7,405 nt of DNA, taken from positions 1 to 7,405 of the forward strand of contig JAHEMU010000128.1 of NCBI GenBank assembly GCA_024643485.1, read 5' to 3'. The notes under the pieces were generated by a model, which had not been told where the DNA came from, ran no database searches, and saw only the letters and a program-made list of their open reading frames with translations. The translations under genes and the position numbers were made by a program. The stretch is from Cytophagales bacterium (GTDB lineage: Bacteria > Bacteroidota > Bacteroidia > Cytophagales > Cyclobacteriaceae). Of the stretch, positions 1 to 6,474 are shown one piece after another. The first letter of the stretch is position 1. Every line of letters begins with the position of its first letter.

Positions 1-57
1 TATATTTGACGAAACCTTACTTGTGTCTAGAATATGCTCATTTATAATTAATTTGAT

Positions 58-2430
58 TTATTCATTTCGTAATGTAGAAGCAGGATTAGAATTGGCGGCG
101 TTATACACTTTATAACCAACTGTTATTATTGATGCGAAAAGCATTATCACAGCCGAAACAATAAACAGAGAGATATTAATATCTACATGATAAGCCCAGA
201 TACTAGACATTAAACCGGTAACCATAAAGTAACTTCCAACCGAGCCTATAATTCCAGAAATAAATAAAATGATGATAAAAGGCTTATTCATTTTTATTGA
301 AACATGAAGAATAGTAGCCCCAAGTACTTTGCGAACGGCAATTTCTTTCATTCGTTTGATGATATTTAGAGAAACTAGCGAGTAGAGGCCTGAAAAAGCA
401 AGGATTGCGGCAACTATACCTAAAAAGCTAAACATGTTAACAATGTTTTTATTTACCAAATAGGGGCCCAAAAATTGCTCATTTAATAACCGCCCATTGT
501 AAAGTTTAGATGGGAATAAATCTTTCCATTTTTTTTCTAGAAAGTCATTAGTACTTGCCGTATTTTCAATCGTTGACGCTACAGTCAAATAACGATCATC
601 TTCTTTCTTGGATAGCCTAAACATCATAGGTTCCTTTTTTTCCCATAACGACCTTACATAGAGATCCTTTATAACGCCCACTACATAGAGCTGAACAGTA
701 TCTCTCCAAACAATTCGTTTTCCAATGGGGTCCTCCCAACCCAATTGGTCTATCAGAGTTTCATTCACAATGATGGATTCTTCTTGATCTGTTTTACTGT
801 CTTTCTTGAAATTTCTGCCATCTAAAATGGAAACTCCCATTGTAGCTATATATTGATCATCAACGTGGATAATATCTGATTCAATTTCGGTAGATTCATA
901 TTTTACGGGGTCATTTATATACGCTACTGCCACTTGATGTGGAGTTCGGCTGATGTTGATTATTTCTTCATTTCCTGAGATGGAATTTTTATAGATTTCT
1001 AAGTCATTTGCATTTTCAAATGACACATAAATTAATCCGTCCGTTTCAAAACCTAAATCTAGATTTTGCTGATATTTTGCGTTTTGAACAAAAGCAATCG
1101 CATGAATAATGGCCAATAGTGCAATGCTAAATTGTAATACGAGTAAAATCTTAGATAAATTCCCAGTACTGCCAAATTTGTCAGTCCTTTTTAAAATGGA
1201 GGTAGGTTCAAATTTGCTAACATAAAAAGCGGGATAGGCTCCTGCAAATATTCCAATAATGAAAAGCAGAGCAACCAAAAACAGGATAAGCATAAAGTTT
1301 TCAGAATATACCAATTCGATATTCAGGAATTCCCACATATTTGAGTAAGCAGGAACTAAAAATTCGGCAATAATTAACCCTAAAATAATGGCAAAGAAGC
1401 ACATTAGGATGTTTTCTGTCAGAAATTGAAAGACTAATTGGCTGCGAACCCCACCCATTACTTTTCTCAATCCTATTTCTTTTAATCGCTTTCCTGAGGT
1501 AGCAATGGAGGTGTTGGTAAAATTGAAACAGGCTAATAACAATAAAAATCCAGCCATAATTAAAGGGGCTAACACTGCGGCCCCAGGTAATCCTTGGTTG
1601 AGCATATTGGACCGAGTAGAGTTTGCCTCCGCCCTAGCGGCCATTCCAGGTAGTGGGTCTAAATAAAATTTTTCAAACTGTAAATCCTCTCGTGATGCAT
1701 TCTGAGAAGGAATGAATTTTGATAATTCTCGTTCAATGGATGGTATTTGTGTAGGATCTTTTATTTGGATAAAGGCAGTACTCCAAATCTTCCAATCGTC
1801 GGGTTTGGTATTTGGTAATATATCAAAGAAATTTTCGAAAGAAGTAACGGCCTCTACAGCAGTAAAACTCGAATTAATAGGTTTAGACTGGAAAACGCCG
1901 GTGATGCGGTAGTCTATGTTGCGTTCTAATCCCAAACTGGTAAAGGTTTTTCCGATGGGATCTTCATTTCCGAACAGTCGTGTTGCTAATTTATCGTCTA
2001 TAACGATGGTTGATTTATCATTTAAATCTATTGAACCCGATAAAAGCGGAAAGGTGAACATATCGAAGAATCCATCTTCGGCATACGTAATTTGTGCAGT
2101 GAAAATATCTTCTTCAAATTTTAGATTTTCAAAATTCATTGCCATGGAGACAATTCGGGAATCGGACAAATTCTCCCTTAAGGAAGGTCCTAATGGGATC
2201 GGAACAATTCCATATAGCGTTTCTTGTTCATTAAAGACCCTTCTTCCATTTATCCGATAGATTTCATCTTTATTAGTATGTTCTTGATCATAGGATGCGT
2301 TGTAATCGTAATTTAAAAATGCCACAATACAACAAGCCACTGCGATGGCCATTCCTAAAAGATTGATGATAACGAATACCTTATTCTTCTTTAAGCTTCG
2401 AAGAGCGATTAATAAATAGTTCTGTAGCAT
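58..2430 (-). CDS. MacB/FtsX-type ABC transporter permease (duplicated, 790 aa)
   Basis: Inner-membrane permease of the MacB/FtsX superfamily, in the full-length two-repeat form common in Bacteroidota. From ATG 2430 it has 790 residues. Visible order: TM1 about 17-40; periplasmic MacB_PCD-like domain about 41-285; FtsX-like TM2-4 about 286-308, 335-360 and 377-400; TM5 about 425-447; second periplasmic domain about 448-660; TM6-8 about 661-688, 716-740 and 752-775. The halves are internal repeats: KEIGLRKVMGG (317-327) matches KEIAVRKVLGA (695-705), and DPIGKT (157-162) matches DPIGKR (567-572). The frame stays open 69 codons upstream to an ATG at 2637, but that would overlap galM and adds no recognisable domain; MLQNYLLIALRSL is the usual family N-terminus, so 2430 is preferred. 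MacB-type proteins use ATP hydrolysed by a separate cytoplasmic ATPase to drive periplasmic conformational change, for export or lipoprotein handling. No partner ATPase or membrane-fusion gene lies in the window, so the substrate is unknown. Family call firm, function not. Confidence 0.93.
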   Translation of the reverse strand: MLQNYLLIALRSLKKNKVFVIINLLGMAIAVACCIVAFLNYDYNASYDQEHTNKDEIYRINGRRVFNEQETLYGIVPIPLGPSLRENLSDSRIVSMAMNFENLKFEEDIFTAQITYAEDGFFDMFTFPLLSGSIDLNDKSTIVIDDKLATRLFGNEDPIGKTFTSLGLERNIDYRITGVFQSKPINSSFTAVEAVTSFENFFDILPNTKPDDWKIWSTAFIQIKDPTQIPSIERELSKFIPSQNASREDLQFEKFYLDPLPGMAARAEANSTRSNMLNQGLPGAAVLAPLIMAGFLLLLACFNFTNTSIATSGKRLKEIGLRKVMGGVRSQLVFQFLTENILMCFFAIILGLIIAEFLVPAYSNMWEFLNIELVYSENFMLILFLVALLFIIGIFAGAYPAFYVSKFEPTSILKRTDKFGSTGNLSKILLVLQFSIALLAIIHAIAFVQNAKYQQNLDLGFETDGLIYVSFENANDLEIYKNSISGNEEIINISRTPHQVAVAYINDPVKYESTEIESDIIHVDDQYIATMGVSILDGRNFKKDSKTDQEESIIVNETLIDQLGWEDPIGKRIVWRDTVQLYVVGVIKDLYVRSLWEKKEPMMFRLSKKEDDRYLTVASTIENTASTNDFLEKKWKDLFPSKLYNGRLLNEQFLGPYLVNKNIVNMFSFLGIVAAILAFSGLYSLVSLNIIKRMKEIAVRKVLGATILHVSIKMNKPFIIILFISGIIGSVGSYFMVTGLMSSIWAYHVDINISLFIVSAVIMLFASIITVGYKVYNAANSNPASTLRNE

Positions 2431-2481
2431 GAGTTTTGATTTATGACCTTGTGCTAAAGACTTTCGTTTTTGTGAAGAGTT

Positions 2482-2523
2482 GCTTCTATCTAGAAAATAA
2501 TAATAATTTTTTCCAGATAGAGC
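2482..2523. repeat. Imperfect inverted repeat / hairpin in divergent intergenic region
   Basis: The arms TCTATCT (2485-2491) and AGATAGA (2515-2521) are perfectly complementary. The stem continues inward past one A/C mismatch with GAAAA (2493-2497) against TTTTC (2509-2513), and outward past a bulged T (2484) with GC against GC (2482-2483 and 2522-2523). The loop is the 11-nt AT-only segment 2498-2508. It lies between the divergent starts of the permease (2430) and galM (2586). There is no T-run after either arm, so an intrinsic terminator is unlikely. It could be a DNA operator or a structured 5' leader of either transcript; the role is inferred, the complementarity is seen. Confidence 0.5.
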
Positions 2524-2585
2524 GAATTTTATCGTTAATCGATGGATTTTTCTAATTTGCCATTCCTTAAAAAAAGCAACTTGAT

Positions 2586-3638
2586 ATGTGTCAACTGGAA
2601 CATAAAATAATAGGAAATTTGGAAGATGGATCCCCAATTACTTTGTTCACTTTGAAGAATTCCAGCGGAATGCAGGTGAGCATTTCTAACTATGGAGGGA
2701 TAGTAACTTCTATAAAAGTTCAGGATAAACACTCCAATTTCAAAGAGGTGGTTTTGGGATTCGATGAGCTTCAAGACTATAGAAATTGTCCTCACTATAT
2801 TGGAGCGCTAATTGGTAGGTTCGGTAATCGAATAAAAAATGGAGAATTTAGCCTCGATGGCGTCAAATACACTTTAGCAAAAAACATTAACTCGCATCAC
2901 CTTCACGGAGGAAATCAAGGCTTTGATAAAAAATTATGGAATGCAAGTTTTGAAAATGAATCTTTGACACTCAATTATTGCAGTCCTCACATGGAGGAGG
3001 GGTATCCGGGTAATTTGAGTGTGGAGGTCGTATTTTCACTTACGGAATCCAATGAATTAATTATGTCGTATCACGCTGTTACCGACCAGCCTACTGTTCT
3101 TAATCTAACTCATCATTCTTATTTCAATTTATCAGGAAATTTCGAATCAGATGTTTTAGATCACGTCATGCAAATCAATGCCTCACAATTTGTGCAGGTC
3201 GATGAGCATTCCATACCAACGGGAGCGCTAACCAGGGTTGAAAATACGCCCTTTGACTTTCGCACCCCCATGCAAATAGGGAAAAGAATTGATGATGATG
3301 ATCCTCAATTGAGATTTGGAAATGGATATGATCATTCTTGGGTTGTCGACAAAAAACGACCCGACGAGTTATTTACTATTGCACAAGTATACCATCCGAT
3401 AAGTGGAATTAAAATGGTTGTGAAGACAACCGAGCCTGCGGTTCAATGCTATACTGGAAATTTTCTAGGTGGGGGGGATATAGGCAGAAATGGGATTCCT
3501 ATTAGGAAAAGAGGAGGGTTTTGTCTAGAAACCCAACACCTTCCGGATAGTCCAAATCAACCAAATTTTCCGAGTACAGTATTGCGCCCTAATGAGGTAT
3601 TTAAAAGCACTACTGTTTATGCGTTTTCATCCGAGTAA
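2586..3638 (+). CDS. galM: Aldose 1-epimerase (mutarotase)
   Basis: Cytoplasmic aldose 1-epimerase, which interconverts the alpha and beta anomers of hexoses such as galactose and glucose, feeding the Leloir pathway. The 350 residues match the usual family length of about 340-350, and there is no signal peptide. Family motifs are in order: NYGG (35-38), GRFGNRI (77-83), LHGGNQGFDKKLW (106-118), NLTHHSYFNLSG (173-184), NGYDHSW (246-252) and CLETQHLPDSPNQPNF (313-328). By family alignment, H107 and H177 are the substrate-binding and general-acid histidines, D249 binds substrate and E315 is the general base; all four are present. H176 sits where many members have Asn (TNHSY). ATG 2586 is the only reasonable start, since an in-frame TAA lies at 2568-2570. 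The gene is divergent from the permease and convergent with the ABC-F gene, with no other galactose genes here, so it is probably expressed alone. A run of seven G (3471-3477) lies in frame upstream of E315. Confidence 0.96.
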   Translation: MCQLEHKIIGNLEDGSPITLFTLKNSSGMQVSISNYGGIVTSIKVQDKHSNFKEVVLGFDELQDYRNCPHYIGALIGRFGNRIKNGEFSLDGVKYTLAKNINSHHLHGGNQGFDKKLWNASFENESLTLNYCSPHMEEGYPGNLSVEVVFSLTESNELIMSYHAVTDQPTVLNLTHHSYFNLSGNFESDVLDHVMQINASQFVQVDEHSIPTGALTRVENTPFDFRTPMQIGKRIDDDDPQLRFGNGYDHSWVVDKKRPDELFTIAQVYHPISGIKMVVKTTEPAVQCYTGNFLGGGDIGRNGIPIRKRGGFCLETQHLPDSPNQPNFPSTVLRPNEVFKSTTVYAFSSE

Positions 3639-3653
3639 TTAGGATAGGGGCGC

Positions 3654-5288
3654 CTACTTTCTTTCAATTTCCTTTAAATTTTCAATGTTTTTGTTGCGAA
3701 GGAATCCGTTGATGTCTTCCAAATGTTCCTTTACGCGTTTATTGCCAAATTCAAAAACCTTGTTTGCTAAGCCGTCTAGGAAATCACGATCGTGGGATAC
3801 TAGGATGATGGTACCATCAAATGCTTTTAATACATCTTTCAAAATATCCTTAGAACGCATGTCAAGGTGATTGGTAGGCTCATCGAGGATCAATAAATTT
3901 ACCGGTTGTAATAGAAGTTTGATCATAGCCAAACGGGTTTTTTCTCCACCTGAAAGCACGCTGACCTTTTTTTCAATGTTGTCTCCGCTAAACATAAACG
4001 CTCCAAGTAAGTCTTTTACTTTGGTTCGGGCATCGCCTTTTGCGACCTCATCGATGGTCTGAAATATGGTGAGTTTTTCATCCAATTTTGAAGCTTCGTT
4101 TTGAGCGAAATATCCAATCATGCTATTGTGACCTAGCTTAAGAGACCCTTCAAAATCAATTTCTCCCATTATCGCCTTTACCATGGTCGATTTTCCTTCT
4201 CCATTTTTTCCGACAAAGGCAATTTTTTCGCCTCTTGAGATGGAGAGATTGGCTTTTTCAAAGACCACATGGTCTCCGTATTTCTTTGTTAAATCATCCA
4301 CTACCACCGGGTGATTACCAGATCGAGGAGCCGGAGGGAATTTCAATCGCAATGCAGAAGAATCCACTTCATCCACTTCAACAATCTCCATTTTCTCCAA
4401 CATTTTCACCCTAGACTGTACTTGCAACGTTTTAGAATAGGTTCCTTTGAAACGTTCTATGAATTGTCTTATTTCTGCAATTTGCTTGGCTTGATCATCA
4501 AATTGTTTTTGTTGCTGTTCCCTTCTTTCCTTTCGCAATTCCAGATAATGGGAATAGTTTGTTTTATAATCGTAGATGCGGCCTTGAGTTATTTCAATGG
4601 TTCTATTGGTTAAATTGTCTACGAAAGTACGGTCGTGGCTAATAACAATTACACCATTTGCATTTTCTTTTAGGAAAGTTTCCAACCATTGTACCGATTC
4701 AATATCCAGGTGGTTAGTAGGCTCATCTAATAAGATTAAATCGGGTTTTTGAAGGAGAATTTTTGCCAATTCAATTCGCATTCTCCAACCTCCCGAAAAT
4801 TCAGAAGTTGGGCGATTGAAATCGTTCCTAACAAAGCCTAGACCCATAAGGGTTTTTTCTATTTCCGCATCGTAGTTGATCTCTTCAATGCTATAATATT
4901 TTTCAGAAAGTTCAGAAACCTGTTCAATGATTTTACTGTATTCGTCAGACTCATAATCGGTCCTAGTTTCCAATTGATGGTTTAATTCCTCCATCTTATT
5001 TTTCATATCCAATATTTTCGAGAAAGCTTTTGCCGTTTCTTCGAAAACGGAGCAATTATCTTCAGTGAGCAGATGCTGGGGTAAATAGGCGATGACGGCG
5101 TCTGAGGGAGAGGAGATTTTACCGTATGTCGGCTTATTTTTACCGGCGATAATTTTTAGGAGTGTAGATTTACCTACTCCATTTTTACCCATTAAGGCAA
5201 TTCTATCGGTCGGATTAATATTAAAAGTAATGTTTGAAAAAAGGGCACTTCCACTAAATTCAACACCAACGGCATCAACTGAGATCAT
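3654..5288 (-). CDS. ABC-F family ATPase (tandem ABC domains, soluble)
   Basis: Soluble protein of 544 residues with two ABC ATPase domains and no membrane segments: an ABC-F protein, a family that binds the ribosomal E site and affects translation (EttA, Uup, YheS, YbiT types and antibiotic-resistance members). First domain: Walker A GKNGVGKS (34-41), Q-loop YLPQ (68-71), signature SGGW (165-168), Walker B ILLDEP (185-190, catalytic E189), H-loop SHD (217-219). A charged, probably coiled-coil linker (about 240-320, rich in K/E/Q/R) corresponds to the P-site tRNA interaction motif. Second domain: GKNGEGKS (360-367), YFAQ (393-396), LSGGEK (445-450), LILDEP (466-471, E470), SHD (498-500). Both ATP sites look intact. 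Start MISVDAVGVEF is typical, and a TAnnTTTG promoter lies just upstream. I cannot assign a subfamily: no long arm insertion is obvious, and similarity to resistance ABC-Fs cannot be judged by eye. A housekeeping role is likelier than resistance. It converges on galM with a 15-bp gap. Confidence 0.95.
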   Translation of the reverse strand: MISVDAVGVEFSGSALFSNITFNINPTDRIALMGKNGVGKSTLLKIIAGKNKPTYGKISSPSDAVIAYLPQHLLTEDNCSVFEETAKAFSKILDMKNKMEELNHQLETRTDYESDEYSKIIEQVSELSEKYYSIEEINYDAEIEKTLMGLGFVRNDFNRPTSEFSGGWRMRIELAKILLQKPDLILLDEPTNHLDIESVQWLETFLKENANGVIVISHDRTFVDNLTNRTIEITQGRIYDYKTNYSHYLELRKERREQQQKQFDDQAKQIAEIRQFIERFKGTYSKTLQVQSRVKMLEKMEIVEVDEVDSSALRLKFPPAPRSGNHPVVVDDLTKKYGDHVVFEKANLSISRGEKIAFVGKNGEGKSTMVKAIMGEIDFEGSLKLGHNSMIGYFAQNEASKLDEKLTIFQTIDEVAKGDARTKVKDLLGAFMFSGDNIEKKVSVLSGGEKTRLAMIKLLLQPVNLLILDEPTNHLDMRSKDILKDVLKAFDGTIILVSHDRDFLDGLANKVFEFGNKRVKEHLEDINGFLRNKNIENLKEIERK

Positions 5289-5305
5289 AGTTTGAAAAAT
5301 TTGCG

Positions 5306-5341
5306 CAAAGGTAGGTATTTATTGCGAATTAATTGTGCAAA
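5306..5341 (-). promoter_or_regulatory. Bacteroidota-type promoter of the ABC-F gene
   Basis: On the reverse strand, 5313-5306 reads TACCTTTG, an exact match to the Bacteroidota -7 consensus TAnnTTTG, and 5341-5338 reads TTTG, a -33-like element. The spacer is 24 nt, longer than the usual 19-21. Transcription would start near 5299-5301, leaving a leader of about 11-13 nt before ATG 5288. The position and orientation fit the ABC-F gene exactly; the long spacer is the main weakness. Confidence 0.65.
5322..5340. repeat. Operator-like dyad within the ABC-F promoter spacer
   Basis: TTGC (5322-5325) and GCAA (5337-5340) form an inverted repeat flanking the palindrome AATTAATT (5327-5334). The element lies between the -7 and -33 elements of the reverse-strand promoter and overlaps the -33 bases, where a repressor could act. 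The arms are short and the sequence is AT-rich, so chance is a real alternative. Confidence 0.25.
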
Positions 5342-5351
5342 CCCTACTCAA

Positions 5352-5368
5352 ATAGAATTTGATTCTAT
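5352..5368. repeat. 7-bp perfect inverted repeat upstream of the ABC-F promoter
   Basis: ATAGAAT (5352-5358), a TTG spacer, then ATTCTAT (5362-5368) form a perfect 7-bp dyad with a 3-nt centre. It starts 11 bp upstream (on the reverse strand) of the -33 element of the ABC-F promoter and about 200 bp before the esterase start. A regulator-binding site is possible. It could also be chance in AT-rich DNA. Confidence 0.35.
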
Positions 5369-5415
5369 ATGTGATTAACCCACTATTTGCCGTTAGACAA
5401 AAGGCTAGGGAGTGA

Positions 5416-5456
5416 AATTGGGAAAAATAAAATATTTGATCGTTTATTATCCAATT
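5416..5456. repeat. Imperfect long hairpin in the ABC-F/esterase intergenic region
   Basis: AATTGG (5416-5421) pairs with CCAATT (5451-5456) and, inside it, AATAAA (5426-5431) pairs with TTTATT (5443-5448). They are separated by a 4:2 internal loop and an 11-nt apical loop. The hairpin has no T-tract on either side, so I do not call a terminator. If the esterase transcript starts upstream of it, it would lie in the 5' leader; otherwise it may be an operator or chance. Confidence 0.3.
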
Positions 5457-5564
5457 GCCCAAACTGAAACTGTTGTACCCTGCCTAATTATCGGCAAAAA
5501 GTCAACTAATTTTTCACTACTCGCGATTATTTAATTAATTTAAACCAAATTAATCACTTGCTAC

Positions 5565-6422
5565 ATGAAATCTATCCTCCTTTCTTTTTGCTTTGCTTTT
5601 CCATTCTTTCTTTCAGCACAATCTGGTAAAGTCTTTGACAACTTATCTCTTCAAAGTTCCATTCTAAAGAGCGAACGAAAATTTGCTATTTATTTACCGC
5701 CCGATTACGAAACTTCACAACGCAGTTATCCTGTCCTTTATTTACTGCATGGTTCAGGGGATGATCAGACAGGGTGGGTGCAGTTTGGAGAGGTATTGAG
5801 GATTGCAGATAAGAGCATAACGGAGGGGTCATCCACGCCAATGATCATCGTTATGCCCGATGCGAACACCGGAGTTCGGGGATATTTTAACGACGTAAAA
5901 AATGAATGGCGATATGAGGATTTCTTTTTTGAAGAACTGATGCCTTATGTTGAAAAAACCTATCGAATTAAAGGAGAGAAAAGATTTCGAGCGATAGCTG
6001 GCCTTTCAATGGGCGGAGGAGGTTCATTAATTTATGCCTTACACCATCCTGAATTATTTTCTTCAGCTTGTCCGCTAAGTGCCTCGTTAGGTGCGTTAAC
6101 ATTACAAGATTTCAAGGAAAATCGGATGAAAGAGGTAAAGGGTGTTTCAGATAAATCCATCGAGAACTATTTTAACCAACACAATGCAATATCGCTTATA
6201 AATACAGGCAAAACGGACGATTTTAAATCGGTTAGGTGGTATATTGATTGTGGTGATGATGATTTTTTGTATGAAGGAAATAGTTTAATGCATATCGCGA
6301 TGAAAAAGAAGCAAATTCCACACGAGTATCGGGTGCGACAAGGGGCGCATAATTGGACGTATTGGAGGGAATCATTGCCTGAAGTATTAACTTTTGTATC
6401 GCAGGCATTTCATCAATATTGA
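5565..6422 (+). CDS. Exported alpha/beta-hydrolase esterase (esterase D / Fes / CE1-like)
   Basis: Secreted or periplasmic serine esterase of 285 residues. The N-terminus (MKS, then a hydrophobic stretch to about 18, then AQS) is a signal peptide with likely cleavage after A18. The mature part has the putative-esterase fold: YLPPDY (43-48), oxyanion-hole region YLLHGSGDD (59-67), IIVMPD (94-99), the nucleophile elbow GLSMGGGGSL (146-155, Ser148), CGDDDFLYEGN (229-239, probable acid D233) and GAHNWTYW (260-267, His262). The catalytic triad therefore looks complete. The family includes S-formylglutathione hydrolase, enterobactin esterase Fes, and CE1 acetyl-xylan or feruloyl esterases. An exported protein with no glutathione-pathway neighbours favours a carbohydrate or siderophore ester over formylglutathione, but the substrate cannot be told from sequence. 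No carbohydrate-binding or sorting domain is present. ATG 5565 is chosen because it gives the signal peptide. No clear TAnnTTTG promoter was found in the 276 bp upstream. Confidence 0.88.
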   Translation: MKSILLSFCFAFPFFLSAQSGKVFDNLSLQSSILKSERKFAIYLPPDYETSQRSYPVLYLLHGSGDDQTGWVQFGEVLRIADKSITEGSSTPMIIVMPDANTGVRGYFNDVKNEWRYEDFFFEELMPYVEKTYRIKGEKRFRAIAGLSMGGGGSLIYALHHPELFSSACPLSASLGALTLQDFKENRMKEVKGVSDKSIENYFNQHNAISLINTGKTDDFKSVRWYIDCGDDDFLYEGNSLMHIAMKKKQIPHEYRVRQGAHNWTYWRESLPEVLTFVSQAFHQY

Positions 6423-6474
6423 AGGGTATTATCCTATATTGACTTCTCTTAACCACCTTTAAAATTAATTTGAT

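Noticed and set aside
46..59. 14-nt sequence AATTAATTTGATTT also found at 6463-6476
   Set aside because: A direct repeat flanking the window could suggest an element end, but the sequence is low-complexity and AT-rich, and the intervening genes are housekeeping types with no transposase or integrase.
1..115. Open forward frame from position 2 to a TAA at 113-115
   Set aside because: It would be the tail of a convergent gene overlapping the permease C-terminus by over 50 bp, and the translated residues resemble nothing known.
1712..2260. Forward-strand open frames of 66 and 114 codons opposite the permease
   Set aside because: They lie entirely antisense to conserved permease sequence and show no domain or plausible start context.
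2553..2559. TAATTTG as a -7 element for galM
   Set aside because: It has one base too few between TA and TTTG, and no TTG lies at the expected upstream distance.
2535..2795. 86-codon reverse-strand open frame over the galM start
   Set aside because: It overlaps the well-supported galM N-terminus, resembles no family, and is a shadow of galM coding sequence.
6232..6456. 74-codon reverse open frame with a His-rich end
   Set aside because: It is antisense to the esterase catalytic Asp/His region; the His-run reflects repeated GAT/GGT codons on the other strand, not a metal-binding peptide.
6465..6472. TTAATTTG as a -7 element for the antiporter gene
   Set aside because: It mismatches TAnnTTTG at the second base and would place transcription start downstream of the TTG start codon.
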